A program made the position numbers and the translations under genes. A stretch of DNA of 64,000 nt from Ochotona curzoniae (lineage: Eukaryota; Chordata; Mammalia; Lagomorpha; Ochotonidae): NCBI RefSeq assembly GCF_017591425.1, contig NW_024467104.1, positions 248,001-312,000 of the forward strand, given 5' to 3'. Below are positions 35,074 through 46,783 of the stretch, in pieces (position 1 is the first letter of the stretch; each line of letters starts with the position of its first letter). The notes under the pieces were generated by a model that had not been told where the DNA came from, ran no database searches, and saw nothing but the letters and a program-made list of their open reading frames with translations.

Positions 35074-36009
35074 ATGCAGAACCGAAGCTTTGTAACTGAG
35101 TTCATCCTCCTGGGGCTTTCCAAAAATCCGCATGTCCAGAAAGTAGTTTTTGTTGTGTTTCTGTTTGTCTACATTGTGACTGTTGGGGGCAACACGCTGA
35201 TTGTAGTGACCATTGTCCACAGTCCTGCACTGCTGGGCTCCCCCATGTACTTCTTCTTGGCATTCTTGTCTTTCCTGGATGCCTGCTTCTCCTCTGTGAT
35301 CACCCCAAAGATGATCGTGGACTCCCTCCAGGAGAGGAAAACCATCTCCTTTGAAGGCTGCATGATCCAGCTCTTTGCTGAACACTTCCTGGCTGGTGCT
35401 GAAGTGATTGTCCTCACAGCTATGGCCTATGACCGGTATGTGGCCATTTGCAAGCCCTTGCACTACTCCTCCATCATGAACTGGAGACTCTGTGGCATTC
35501 TGATGGGGGTGGCCTGGACAGGGGGCTTCCTGCACTCCATCATCCAAATCCTCTTTACTTTCCAGCTGCCCTTCTGTGGTCCCAATGTTATTGACCATTT
35601 CATGTGTGACCTGTACCCGTTGCTGAAGCTGGCCTGCACTGACACTCACATTTTTGGCCTTTTTGTTGTTGCCAACAGTGGATTCATTTGCATTATCATC
35701 TTCTCTTTCTTGCTTGTTTCCTATGGTGCCATCTTGTTTTCACTAAGAAATTACAGTTCTGAGGGAAGATGGAAAGCTCTGTCCACCTGTGGATCTCATG
35801 TTACTGTTGTGGTCCTGTTCTTTGTCCCGTGCATATTTGTGTATGCAAGACCCCCATCTGCTTTCTCCTTTGACAAAATGGTGGCCGTATTTTACACCCT
35901 CCTAACTCCCATGCTGAATCCTTTGATCTACACTTTCAGGAATAAGGAAGTGATAAATGCCATGAGGAAATTATGGAACAGATGGGTGGAAGTTTATGAT
36001 GATAAATAA
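35074..36009 (+). CDS. OR4C15: Olfactory receptor, OR4C15-like copy 3
   Basis: Intact 311-residue OR. I chose [10 protein letters not shown] at 35074 because it aligns with copies 1 and 2. The open frame continues upstream to 34768, but that part is SINE and intron-like sequence. Hallmarks: VGGN in TM1, PMYFF 57-61, [10 protein letters not shown] 117-126, [13 protein letters not shown] (176-188), [19 protein letters not shown]. Its FSSVITPKM (72-80) is the version I remember in human OR4C15, so this copy may be closest to the ancestral form. From about residue 160 to 305 it is almost identical to copy 2. The last residues (VEVYDDK) are private. AATAAA (36005-36010) overlaps the stop codon. 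The 264-codon antisense frame is a shadow. Confidence 0.95.
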   Translation: MQNRSFVTEFILLGLSKNPHVQKVVFVVFLFVYIVTVGGNTLIVVTIVHSPALLGSPMYFFLAFLSFLDACFSSVITPKMIVDSLQERKTISFEGCMIQLFAEHFLAGAEVIVLTAMAYDRYVAICKPLHYSSIMNWRLCGILMGVAWTGGFLHSIIQILFTFQLPFCGPNVIDHFMCDLYPLLKLACTDTHIFGLFVVANSGFICIIIFSFLLVSYGAILFSLRNYSSEGRWKALSTCGSHVTVVVLFFVPCIFVYARPPSAFSFDKMVAVFYTLLTPMLNPLIYTFRNKEVINAMRKLWNRWVEVYDDK

Positions 36010-36639
36010 AACATTAAGTTAAAAAAATAAAGATATGCATGAAGAAGTTGTAATTGTCTTAGGTAAAATTTTATGAGATATTCTTTTTTTGGAAAGGAAT
36101 AATGTGATTTAATGGGAAAAACATTAAAATTGGCATTTAGGAAAATAGTCTTCTCACTTTCTTGACACTTACCACCTCTGAAATGACAACTTAGTATCCT
36201 CACAAGTAAATTAAAGGAATTGAGTGCAATGCTTATAAACTAGTAACCAAGGAACAGTGATAACATATATGTGCATATTTCCCATCAGGGGTTTATCATT
36301 CCCTCCATGCATGGAAAAGTAAGAACATATCCTTCATCAAAACATTTCAAATAAAAAACTGAGGACACTTAATGAACTGAGGAAAGAACAACTTCGATTT
36401 AAGAAAGGTAGACATTTCCATGGAAGTTGAGCTTTAGGTGTTCCTTAAATCTCATGATTTTCTTATTTGAGAAAGATCAATTTCTATTTCCTCCAGTATT
36501 TGAGACCCCCATTTAATTTTCTCTTTTTTGTTTGTTTGAAAGGCAAAGTTAGAGGATGGGATGCATAGTTACTCAAGTTTTAAAATACTGCAAGAATCAT
36601 TTACTTTTCTTCCTTTTGTTCCATTTAGTCCTTTTGCAT

Positions 36640-36836
36640 CATTCTCTACAAATTTTTTTCTGCTAGATTTTTGTGAATTCTGAGTATTAGGTCTATAACA
36701 CTGTAATAATATGGGGGGAAACAGTGGGGGAAGGAGAATTGGGAGGTAGAAAGGGGAGTTGAAGAGGAAATCCCTATACCAAAATTGTATCATAGAAACT
36801 ACTGATAATAAGAAGTGTTTTTTTTTTTTCAGAAAA
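36640..36836 (+). mobile_element. L1 3' end fragment
   Basis: Has ACTGTAATAATATGGGGGGA, a G-rich run (AGTGGGGGAAGGAGAATTGG) and AAATCCCTATACCAAAATTG then TATCATAGAA. This matches the last 150 bases of the L1 3' UTR copies elsewhere. 5' truncated, ending near a T run. Confidence 0.6.
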
Positions 36837-36841
36837 TACAT

Positions 36842-39570
36842 GCAAATAATAAGATTATCATTGTTTTAAAAAAATCATTAACTCATATATAAATTTAGTT
36901 TAGGATTTTCCAGGAAGATTGGTGTAGGGACATGTTCATTGGTTGTTCCTGTTCTCAAGGTCAAGAATCTTATGTAACTAAGATTAGCATAACAGCTTTG
37001 ACCTTGTAACTAAGGGATTGAAAATCTAGGCTTTCTTCTATCACTGGTTACTTCTATAAACTTGGAGAGTTATTTAGCTTTGTATACCTCAATTCCACAT
37101 GTTTAAGGAGATTCAATAAGTATAGATAACTATTTCTTCTGCATTTTCTGTGCTTTTGGCATTTTTTTTTCCTACATTGCATCTTTTAGACTTTATAGAA
37201 CCATCTTAAAGATTTCATAGCACCACTTAAATTATTAGGAATCTGCAAATTAAAACCTTTATTATACAGCAAAAGATTCCTCAATACATTGGTTAGCCAC
37301 ATGAAATCTAACAACTACTTAAAGCTATTTATGTCTCAATTTCCTCTTTTTGTAAAAAGGAAACTAGTAATACAAATAATTTCTCAATTTCCAACCTCAC
37401 ATATGTTTTTAAATCACTGTAAAGCAGAGAGAGAGAAAGGAAAAGGGGAAGGAATTGAATATCTGTGTTACATATTTTTCTTTAAAGATTCATGTTCTTT
37501 CACTCACAGGGAAAACGTTAGATTTTCTTTTCCATTCATTGTGGTTACAGTCTACTAAAGATGGCACAGATTCCATGACCAAATTACTTCCTTACTTAGG
37601 AGATAATGTTATCAAGAAAGACACCTGCAGATATGCTGTTTCCTGATGTATGTCTACAATGAAGACTGATAAATGATACAAAACAGGGATGCAAGAAATA
37701 TGAAACCAATTTTGAAGAACTGTTTCTGTGAATAGTTTGTGCCATGTCCTGTGCTTATACTGGTGGACCTCGTGAGAAGGAATCCCAAGTGTCTGAGAAA
37801 ACATCAGTTTTACCTTGGCCTGATTTGTTGCCAGTGGTCAGCAAACATCTCTTCTCTCTAGGAGGTCAAGAGAATTAGATTTATCGAACATGCTTCCTAA
37901 GAATAATGTGCAGGCAAGGCAGGCAGAGGCTAACTGTGGCTTCCTTTTGAAGTCATGTCCTTTTGATTGCTTTTTACTTGCCTGATGACTGTGGCTTGGG
38001 GGATTTTCTTAATGTCCTCAAGCTCTATTGGACACACTTCCCAATGTGCGTGTACTATAGATACTGGGGAGAGGATATCATTACATAAGGCTTGAAAGAT
38101 CAGGAAACCACTTGTCATGACATACGCCGGCTTTGCAATGTAAATAGGAGTGAAGATTAGGAATTAGAGATCAAAATATTGCAGAAAGAACAAGTGGTAA
38201 TTGAAGCGCAGTGGTAGAGGAGACGGTCTTACCTTTTCAGAGTCCCCCTAAGCATGTGTGTTTGTAAGGCAATGAGGAAGCTCCTCCTCTTTCAGTTAAC
38301 TTAGGTCAGCTAAGATTCCTTTGAAATGTGTCCAGAACACTGATGTTCAGTGAAGCAGTTTCATTAAAATTTCCAAATGCATGTAGTATTAACATCCCCA
38401 CTTCCAAGATAAACAGTGTGTATGTGTATATATATATATTACTGACATATGAAGTAAATGTGGCAAAATATTAAAGATCACTATATTAAATTCTTAAAAA
38501 TTAAAGGGATGGAAGTGAAACTAAATATAAAATGTCAACCAAAGATACTTACGGCTGGAAAGCACCAACTCTATGTTGATGACATATTGATATCTCCTCC
38601 CTAGATTTCTCATGCAAATGTCACATTCCTTATTCAAATACCAGCTTGACCTATTTTGTATAGGGGGGACATCTTAAAAATTTATAGAAAATGGTAAATT
38701 TCAAGTCCTGTCTGACTATTCTGTTTTTCTTTCTCTTAGTTGGAGACCAAGGAGTTTTAGGAAAGGTACTACTCTCTACTTTGGTACTACATATAACCAC
38801 CCCATGTTGAAAAGATTCCAGTATCCATGTTTCCCAGTCTGCCATGGTTTCTGTTTGATGTAAGTGTCATAGGGTCAGTTATGATCACGAACTAGGGACA
38901 AGTGAAAGGATGAAGGCTAGAAACCGCTCTACGCAAGCTTCTTTTTTAGTAAGTTTGAAGTTAAATTCTGAGGACAGTGTTAGGTGACCGACCATGTGAG
39001 CATTCTTATCCTATTCTCAATTGGACTGAAGGAGGGGGGATATTAGGAGCGCTGGAGAGAGTGGTGGAGAGAGCAGTAAAACACTATTAAAATCCTGGGA
39101 GAAATGATCTTATCATGATTCATTGCTCCTCACTCACTGTGGGCTTTCCTTAGTTTATTCCCCTGTCCTCTTCCTCATCTAGCTCTTGCACAAAATGACA
39201 TTTTTGGAAAGTAATGAATTAATGTATTAGATGTATAAAAAATTTTAGGAAACGTTCTTAGGTTTGGCGTACTGATGGAAAGAAACTAACTGTTCAGATT
39301 TAGAATCTTCATTTTCCAGACTTCCATTTTTCTGATTTGATGATCACCAAGGATGAACTCCAGCTATCGGTGTTCACAATGACAGCAGAAATACATGACA
39401 ATTGATTTTGAGTTGTGTAGCTTCAACAATTGCACACCTCATTGCTGTCCTCTATAACACAAAAACATGTGTGAAGGTACTTGAAAAAAGTTAATGGTAA
39501 TTGAAACTAAAATATATGCTTATTTTAGTGCAAAAATGTTGAAATCTATACCAATTTTAAAGCAATATGC
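36842..39570. other. Intergenic, nothing recognised
   Basis: About 2.7 kb of AT-rich DNA with a short (TA)n at 38428-38440. Open frames up to 89 codons show no family features. Confidence 0.4.
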
Positions 39571-39576
39571 ATTTTT

Positions 39577-39756
39577 GGACCTGTCACGATAGTTTAGTAG
39601 CCAAATCCTCACCTTTCATCTACCAGGGTCCCTCAGGGAAACTGGTTTGTGTCCCAGCTGCTCCACTTCCCTTCCAGCTCCCTACTTGTGGCCTGGGAAA
39701 GCAGTCAAGGATGTTCCAAAGCCTTGGGACCCTGCACCTGCATGGAAGATCAGGAA
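39577..39756 (+). mobile_element. SINE 5' half
   Basis: Sense head to middle: GGACCTGTCACGATAGTTTA, ACCAGGGTCCCTCAGGGAAA, CTTGTGGCCTGGGAAAGCAG, AAAGCCTTGGGACCCTGCAC. It stops shortly before a (CA)n run at 39789-39818. Confidence 0.85.
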
Positions 39757-39788
39757 TTATATGAATTGTGATGTATGTACTACCTGTC

Positions 39789-39818
39789 CACACACACAAA
39801 CACACACACACACACAGT
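39789..39818. repeat. (CA)n microsatellite
   Basis: CACACACACAAACACACACA continuing to CACACACACACAG. Confidence 0.9.
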
Positions 39819-40555
39819 ATCATTAACAGTGTACCAACTGGAGGAAAAGTGCTGATAAACTCCAAATACACAAAGAGGATAAGGAAGTAGACATGTTGCT
39901 TGTGAGAACTGATTGCTCTGTGTGTCTATTTGTTGAAATATTGCTTTGTACAGTACAGAAAAAGCCATATTGCATGCAAACCAAAGCAAAACTAGAACAG
40001 AACAAAGCCAACCTGTGGTTTGAACTACAATTTGTGTCATGTGCCACCTTGTGGCAAGTTGGCTTGAGTGCAGATCAATCAAATGTGGGAGCTATAGAAA
40101 TTCTTTAAAAAAATTATGTTAGTTATAAAAGCTTTGATAAGTACCTAATAAGCGTACATTTCATAAAATACGGTGCAATATTTCAACCAAAAAAATGGCC
40201 CTGAGAATTGGCCTGTTTATGAACATGGATCACAGCATTGGCTAAGCTTATTTGTCCACAGATTTGAAGAATTCCCACTCTAAATTATTTACTGTTTTAG
40301 CATTTTGTTTTTCTTCACGTTGAGAGACTTGGCCTATCCTTAAACATTTCTGTGCAGTGTTAGTAACAATTGAGAATTCTGTAAATGATGTGCTTGGCAC
40401 TCCCCCCAAACTGACTTTAAACATGCCAAATTTTCAGGGAACACTGATGGAGAAGCTTCTATTGCTACTGCCCTCAGAAATGGTCTGGAGCACCAGCTAC
40501 TCCTGATTTTATTCCCAAAGATTTTCTCCATGTTCCATGATATCACACCTACCAT

Positions 40556-40866
40556 CTTCTTTTATTATTTATTTTTATTGCAATGTCAGCTATACAGAGA
40601 GGAAGATCTTCTGTCCAATGAGTCACTCCCCAAGTGACCACAATGGTTGGTGCTGTGCTGATCCGAAGCCAGGAGCCAGGAACCTCCTCCAGGTCTCCCA
40701 TGCAGGTGCAGGGTCCCAAGGCTTTGGGCCATCCTCAACTGCTCTCCCAGGTCACAAGCAGGGAGCTGGATGGGAAGTGCTGCTGCCAGGATTAGAACCG
40801 GTGCCCTTATGGGATCCTGGCACATTCAAGGTGACAGCTTTAACCACTAGGCCACTGTGCTGAGCC
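40556..40866 (-). mobile_element. Full-length young SINE
   Basis: The + strand has the tail complement TTATTATTTATTTTTATTGC, AGGAAGATCTTCTGTCCAAT, CACAAGCAGGGAGCTGGATG, GATTAGAACCGGTGCCCTTA, and the head complement TAACCACTAGGCCACTGTGC then TGAGCCC. CACACCTA occurs on both sides, probably part of a target duplication. Confidence 0.92.
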
Positions 40867-40869
40867 CAC

Positions 40870-41030
40870 ACCTATTATGATTTTAAAGATATATTTGAAA
40901 GAAGGAATTTTATACAGAGAGAGAGAAAGAGAGAGTTTTAAAAAAGATTAATTTTATTTAAAGGGCTGATGTTTTAGAGAAAGGACAGCGAGAGATCTTT
41001 TAACAGTTGGTCCATTCCCTGAATGGCTAA
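40870..41030 (-). mobile_element. Degraded SINE tail pieces
   Basis: AAAGATATATTTGAAAGAAG with a (GA)n run, then a second AAAAAAGATTAATTTTATTT start followed by GTTGGTCCATTCCCTGAATG. These look like two partial minus-strand CSINE tails. Confidence 0.5.
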
Positions 41031-41035
41031 CAGGT

Positions 41036-42330
41036 ATTAGAAAATCTGCAAAGGATAAAAGAATAACAGGAAAATAATATAAAATATGGAAGTTAGGCAT
41101 ATAATCTCTATTATGAAAAATGTAAATTTCCAATGATTTATGATGAATAGCTTGGTCCACTCTGTTTATGAACAAAATGGTATTCTTGGTTGTTTTTCAA
41201 CATACTAATGAAACTGCCCATAAAATTCACAAAATGGAAAACAGAATGCAAAAGAAAATGATTTTTAAAGTTAACATTAATTCAGGAGATTTGCTATTAG
41301 TAGCTAAACTTCTGACTTTAAATTTGATTCATTAGGTTTTATCAATATGCTGGTAACATTTTTAAATATACAAAAACTCCTGAAAGATTTACTTCAACAT
41401 GTGCCTGTATTAGTCAATCCTGGCATCTGACCATAGCATGCTTATTTAGTATTTATTTAACATTCTCTAGTTGATTAAACTTGTAAAAGTAAGAGTTTAA
41501 ATAGTAGTTTTAACATGATATTGAAGCTAAACAAGTATAATCCAGCATAGACTTTTTCATTCTCTGGCCTTGTTGGCTGATTTATTTTAAATTATTTGAA
41601 AAACTTATTGTTTTTAACAGTTCCACATAGCCCCATGAAAAATGAGAGACCATTACTACAGACATGGCTAAAGGAACGTTTTATGTTCTTAGACTTGGGA
41701 GTTTATAAAAGTGTATTATGATGTGGGGTATTTGACAAAGTGGTGAACATTTAGGAGTCTAGGGATAGTCATTCCCTAACTTGTAACTGTCTTTCTTAAT
41801 TGGCACACCTGAGCCAGGTGCTGTGAGCAACTTTATCTTCAATTTGGGAAGATATTATGGGAAATAAAAGTTTAATATTCATAGTAAAGGAATTTTATAT
41901 TACATGCATAAATAGTCACATAGAATCCAGATTTTTTAAAAATGCATTACTATCCTCCAAATAATACTGGAGATCCTCGAGAAAACGAATGGTTCCAGGT
42001 GTGGGACGGAAAATGTTTCATATGAACTGATGTTTTTATAGTGGTAGATTGTAACAATTGCAAAAACACATACACACAGCAACACGAAGGTAAGGTTATA
42101 CAACAGAGACAGAGAAGACTTTGAAGGAGTATTTGATGACCCATACTGTAAAACACATGAGCAATACAATAATGTTGTCTGAAACATATTGAAGTAAAGT
42201 GTGTATGTGAAAAGCTCTAGGGTGTAATAAATGATTGAGCAGATAACTATGTAAATACGGGAGCCAGGCAGCCCCTACCAGCACACACGCACACAGTGGC
42301 AGCCGATATAGGAAGCAAGACACTACTTGG
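41036..42330. other. Intergenic, nothing recognised
   Basis: AT-rich unique DNA. Overlapping minus-strand frames (41936-42341) are short and lack family features. Confidence 0.4.
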
Positions 42331-42334
42331 AATG

Positions 42335-42560
42335 CCCACATTTCATCTCAGCGTGCCTGGCCCATGCCCTGGCTCCTCTGTTGACTCCACACTCCTGCTA
42401 TTGCAGACCCTAGGAAGCAGCAGGGGTTCACTCTTGCAGTTTTTCCACATGGGAGACTCTGTTTAACTCAGGGACTCTCAGCTGTGGCTCGGCCCAGCCT
42501 GGCAACTAGAAGCATTTGGGAAGTGAAACAGTGAATAGGACCTCTCTAAGACAACACACA
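42335..42560 (+). mobile_element. Old CSINE fragment, sense
   Basis: GCCCATGCCCTGGCTCCTCT, ACACTCCTGCTATTGCAGAC, GTTTTTCCACATGGGAGACT, GAAGCATTTGGGAAGTGAAA then CAGTGAATAGGA follow CSINE order with heavy divergence. Confidence 0.55.
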
Positions 42561-42776
42561 AGAAACTGCATGATTAATAAATTTCAGGAGTATTTATGGA
42601 GAGAGTATTTATATGCTCAAGGCTGTGAAGGATAACTGTTTCCACTGTGGGATGTGTATAATGACTTCTTTTCAAAGGACAGAATACAGATGAGGCATGC
42701 GGAGTAACTGCAGAGGAAAATGTGACAAGCACTAATTCTATGATCAAGTGATGAAAGTTAACATTAAGATGTCTTT

Positions 42777-43442
42777 TTAAAAATATTTACTTATTTTTTA
42801 TATATGTATTTTTTAAATTTTTAAAAAGATTTATTATTATTATTTTTTTTATTGGAAAGGCGGATATACAGAGGAGAGACAGAGAGGAAGATCTTCTGTC
42901 CGATGATTCACTCCCTAAGTGAGCGCAATGGCCGATACTATGCCGGTCCGAAGCCAGGAGCCTCTTGCGGGTCTCCCACGCGGGTGCAGGGTCCCAAAGC
43001 TTTGGGCCGTCCTCGACTGCTTTCCCATGCCACAGGCAGGGAGCTGGAAGGGAAGCGGGGCAGCCGGGATTAGAACCGGCGCCCATATGGGATCCAGGGC
43101 GTGCAAGGTGAGGACCTTAACCACTTGCGCCACCGCGCCGGGCCCTACTTATTTTTTTTATAAGGAAACAGATTTATAGCAAGAAGGAGATAGAAAAATC
43201 ATCCATCAGCTGATTCACTGTTCAGGTGGTGACAACAGCTGTAGCTGAGCAGGACGCAGGAGCTTCCGTGTTTCTGGATGGGTGCAGGATCTCAAGGCTT
43301 TGAGCCATCCTCTACTGCTTTCCCAAGCCATGGCCAGGGAGCTGGATGGAAAGCTAAACAACTGGGATATGAACCGGTGCCCATATTGAATCCCCGAGCT
43401 GGCAAGGCGAGAATTTAGCCACTGAACTATTGTGGCAGGCCC
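42777..43442 (-). mobile_element. Older SINE split by a young SINE
   Basis: The right portion (43144-43442) is a minus-strand SINE: AGGAAACAGATTTATAGCAA, CAGGATCTCAAGGCTTTGAG, CCAGGGAGCTGGATGGAAAG, GAACCGGTGCCCATATTGAA, ending TTGTGGCAGGCCC. TACTTATTTTTT occurs both before (around 42788) and after (around 43146) the inner element. The younger SINE therefore landed in this element's A-rich tail. Confidence 0.75.
42825..43143 (-). mobile_element. Young SINE nested in an older SINE
   Basis: CpG-rich and little decayed: AAAGGCGGATATACAGAGGA, TCTTCTGTCCGATGATTCAC, TCGACTGCTTTCCCATGCCA, TTAGAACCGGCGCCCATATG, TGCGCCACCGCGCCGGGCCC. It closely matches 61660-61982. Retained CpGs mark a recent insertion. 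Confidence 0.93.
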
Positions 43443-43444
43443 AT

Positions 43445-43955
43445 GATGTCATGTTAATAGCATGTACCCATTTGATACATTTTTGGTCTTTCTCCCCCAA
43501 GTTTATAATCTAGTCTAAAAGTGAGTAAACTATTAAACTTCATCTGAGGATAGCTGTACAAGATGTCTGACTGGTATTTCTGCAGTCTGCCGAGGTCATC
43601 AAAAGCCAGTAACATCTGAGAAAATGTGTTGAGTTGCTAAAGAAAACAAGATGACAAAATTAATGTGTTATCCTGGATAAGATACTGGAAAGTATAAAGA
43701 GCATGCATGACAAATGTAGAGGAAAAAGATATCTTAGGAAGTAGGAATCTTAGTTTGCTTGTTTTAATTTTGATCAGTGTTTTGATAAATGCATCAGTGT
43801 AAGACAATGTGGGAAAATACACGTATGTATATAGGAACTCAATTATTGTTAGAAGTCCCATGATAATAAAAATCTGTTTAGAATAAAGTTTATTTTTAAA
43901 ATGCTGAAGAAATTATGTGAAGATTAAATTTCAGTGTATCATGCACTGGATGAAA
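43445..43955. other. Intergenic, nothing recognised
   Basis: AT-rich, with a 74-codon minus-strand frame of no recognised family. Confidence 0.4.
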
Positions 43956-43959
43956 ATTT

Positions 43960-44165
43960 TTAATTTGTCCGTTTTTATTGGAAAGGCAGATTTTACAGAG
44001 AAAAGGAGATACAGAGAATGACCTTCCATCTACTGGTTCCTTCCCCAAATGGTCACAATAGCTGGAATTGAGGTGAGCCAAACTCAGAAGCCAGGAGTGT
44101 CCTCTGGGGCTCCCGGAAGGTTCATGCTCCCTAGAATTCAGTCCATCTTCCACTGTCTCCCTTAT
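43960..44165 (-). mobile_element. Old SINE, tail and middle
   Basis: The + strand shows TTTTTATTGGAAAGGCAGAT, CCATCTACTGGTTCCTTCCC, CCAAATGGTCACAATAGCTG and CAGAAGCCAGGAGTGTCCTC. It loses similarity before the head. Confidence 0.7.
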
Positions 44166-44489
44166 GGAAATGCTCAAAAATTTCCTCCTTCAATAATGCT
44201 GGCTATGCGTGTGTCATGTATTGCCTTTATTTCGTTGAGCGAATGTTCCTTCTATATCCAGATTTCCTAAGAATGTAGAAGCGAAGGAGACAGATCATAA
44301 CATAAAGTGACTTTCTATATTCCTGTTTTATTTCACCTATCAGTACAAATGAGGAATTGATAAGGTTGAAGGACATGTGGGTTTTAGGTCTGTAAGGAAA
44401 TGATGTTTCAGGTTAGAAGCCTTTTGAAAAAATAAATACTTTTTTTTTTACTATAAAGAGAACATATTTCATGTATTTATTAGATGCAC

Positions 44490-44630
44490 TCTTTAAAAAT
44501 TTTTGTATGTTTATTTGAAAGCAGAGTTACTGAGAAGGAAGAAAAGACAGAGAGGTCTTGCATCCACTGCTTTCCTGCATCACAGATCAGAGACAGCATG
44601 GGGATTTGATCCAGGATCAGGATGAGTAAA
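44490..44630 (-). mobile_element. SINE fragment, degraded
   Basis: TATGTTTATTTGAAAGCAGA, GACAGAGAGGTCTTGCATCC, then GGGGATTTGATCCAGGATCA. A short minus-strand remnant with an internal deletion. Confidence 0.55.
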
Positions 44631-45570
44631 TGTCCAATGACAGTTTGATTTTGAGTTTCACAACTATGAAGTAACCATGGCATGAGTTTGAAAACCTATT
44701 AGCATGTTTGAGATTTTTTTGGGGAGGGGGTTTAAATTTTTTGACTAACTTATCACTGACTGGTGGGCCACGATGATGTTTGTTCTTTTTGGAGTCGGTT
44801 TATAATCTTTTCCAGCAATGTCTTTACTATGTTTTACCTAATGCATGGCTACCCTGGAAAGGATGTAGATTCCTTTGGGAGAGCTTATAGCAACACTAAC
44901 ATAAAATTTTGACAGTATCCCAGAGTACTTGTTCAAACAGGAGGTTTAGTGGTCCCCTGATTTACAGTGTTAAGTGACTTAGACATTTTATTGCTGCTGG
45001 ATACATATGTTGTATGTATTTGTAGGTATACATACTAAAATAATATGCACTGTGAATTGTCCAGTTACTTGTTAAAAATGAAAATTCGCATAATAACTTG
45101 GCTTTTATATCATTATTGATTGGCAATGTACCATAGCAGTAAAGAATTGGTTTAGGAAACTAGTCATTTTTTGGTTACTGGTTCTAAAGCACATGTCACT
45201 CCTTACATTTGGGTTCACTTTCTAGAAGGAAGAAAAATGGGCTTAATCAGAATGCAGCCATCGATGGGATAATATTGATAAAATTGGTCTATGAACACAC
45301 ATTTTACTAGTTATTTTGTGCAATTTCATGGATGAGGATACTAAAAATAAGTCAAATCTTAACAGAATTTTCCAAATTCTATTAAGTTTGGAGTGGTCCT
45401 GGGTTAATTCTTTTCTCTGTTCTTGTACACATTTTGCTCCTATAAATGAAAAATCTGTGACTCACAGTACTGTTTTCTTTATATCACAAGTATTTCTGTC
45501 TGAGACCATTTCAAATGTTCTTTTGATCCTTTCTTCACTTTTTTCACTAATGTATCAGCCTTCAATGGCA
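44631..45570. other. 3' flank of the minus-strand OR gene
   Basis: AT-rich. The 112-codon + strand frame at 45316-45654 overlaps the OR 3' end antisense and is not convincing. Confidence 0.4.
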
Positions 45571-46500
45571 TTATTTGTCACCGGAAATGGTTTTGCTATT
45601 AAACAATTTCCTAATAGCATTTTTCATCTGGGTATTTCTCAGAGTGTAGATTAAGGGATTTAACATGGGAGTTATCATGGTGTAGAATACAGTCACTGCT
45701 TTGTCAAAGGGCAAAGTAGCTGCAGGTCTCATGTACACAATCAGGCAGGGCACAAAGAATAAGACAACCACCGTGATGTGGGAGGCACAGGTGGACAGGG
45801 CTTTAAGCCTTGCCTCCAAGCTGTGGTTCTTCAGGGAGTGCACGATGGCCACGTAAGAAATGAGCAAGAGAGAGAAATTCAATAGACAGATGAACCCACT
45901 ATTGGCAGCAACAAAGAGTCCTAGGATATGCGTGTCAGCACAGGCCAGATTGAGCAACGGGTTTAGATCACACATGAAGTGATCAATGATGTTAGGGCCA
46001 CAGAAGGGTAACTGGACAATGAAAAGGATCTGTATGGTTGCATGGAGAATGCCTCCTACCCACGACACTACTACCAGCAGCCTACACAACTGTCGACTCA
46101 TAATGCTTGCGTAGTGCAAGGGCTTGCAGATGGCCACATAGCGGTCATAGGCCATCACAGTAAGCAGGATGATCTCAGCACCTCCAAAGAAATGTTCTCC
46201 AAAGACTTGTGTCATACATCCATTGAACCTGATGGTCTTCCTGTCATGGAGGGAATCTGTGATCAGCTTGGGGTTGTTGACGGAGGAATAGCAGGCATCA
46301 ATGAAGGAGAGATGGGCCAGGAAGAAGTACATGGGGGACCTCAGAAGTGGACTGGCAGTGATGGTGATCATGATGAAAACATTTCCTACAATAGAGATGA
46401 TATAGATAACCAAAAACACGGAAAATACTACTTTCTGCATCTTTGGATTCTCTGTAAGCCCCAGTAGAACAAACTCTGTCACGTTGTTTCTATTCTCCAT
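45571..46500 (-). CDS. OR4C13: Olfactory receptor, OR4C13/OR4C46-like
   Basis: Intact 309-residue OR on the minus strand, opposite to the OR4C15-like array. The start at 46500 gives [10 protein letters not shown] with N6 glycosylation. Hallmarks: GN 39-40, PMYFF 56-60, C95, [10 protein letters not shown] 116-125, [20 protein letters not shown] (168-187), KALSTCASH 233-241, [10 protein letters not shown] 278-287. The [17 protein letters not shown] and [14 protein letters not shown] stretches match what I remember of human OR4C13 and OR4C46, which are close paralogues. I cannot separate the two here. Asn76 (VNNPKL) replaces the usual Thr. No frame damage. The 141-codon + strand frame over the gene is a shadow. 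Confidence 0.95.
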   Translation of the reverse strand: MENRNNVTEFVLLGLTENPKMQKVVFSVFLVIYIISIVGNVFIMITITASPLLRSPMYFFLAHLSFIDACYSSVNNPKLITDSLHDRKTIRFNGCMTQVFGEHFFGGAEIILLTVMAYDRYVAICKPLHYASIMSRQLCRLLVVVSWVGGILHATIQILFIVQLPFCGPNIIDHFMCDLNPLLNLACADTHILGLFVAANSGFICLLNFSLLLISYVAIVHSLKNHSLEARLKALSTCASHITVVVLFFVPCLIVYMRPAATLPFDKAVTVFYTMITPMLNPLIYTLRNTQMKNAIRKLFNSKTISGDK

Positions 46501-46525
46501 GTGATTCAGGCTAAAGTTGTATTAC

Positions 46526-46545
46526 CTGTAAGAAAAGTAATTAAA
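46526..46545 (-). promoter_or_regulatory. Candidate 3' splice site of the minus-strand OR
   Basis: On the minus strand TTACTTTTCTTACAG ends at 46526, 25 bases before the start codon. This is a good pyrimidine tract and CAG, in the position expected for the 5' UTR intron of an OR gene. Confidence 0.5.
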
Positions 46546-46783
46546 ATTTTTATTTAATAAACTGCTTTATGATTATAAATGATAAATTTTTGGATTCCAG
46601 TGATTTGTGTGATGTTGCAATATCTTTTTTATTTTTGCAAATGGAGTAAAATGTTTTAGATTACTTAAGAGTATAAAAATTGCCTGACTAAATATGCTTT
46701 AAATATAAACATTAGGAATTTTATGACCCAAGGCACAAGACCACCTGAATATCTTCATATTCTAAAATGACGAGGGCTCTTAC

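Larger units (their letters stand above)
30590..36010 (+). repeat. Duplicated unit 3 (partner 20080-25460)
   Basis: Contains OR4C15-like copy 3 and its 5' region. It shares TTCTGCATTTTCCTGTGGGG (31070 area), ACTCACGTCTTGCAATTAGT, the EBF-like block and the gene with unit 2. It also has a young SINE at 34532-34850 that unit 2 lacks. Confidence 0.7.

Noticed and set aside
34855..35649. Long antisense open frames (194-264 codons) over the OR4C15-like genes
   Set aside because: They recur at the same phase over each copy and follow the codon pattern of the sense gene. No independent start context or family features, so I treat them as shadows.
46042..46467. 141-codon + strand frame over the OR4C13/46-like gene
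   Set aside because: Antisense shadow of a clear OR gene.
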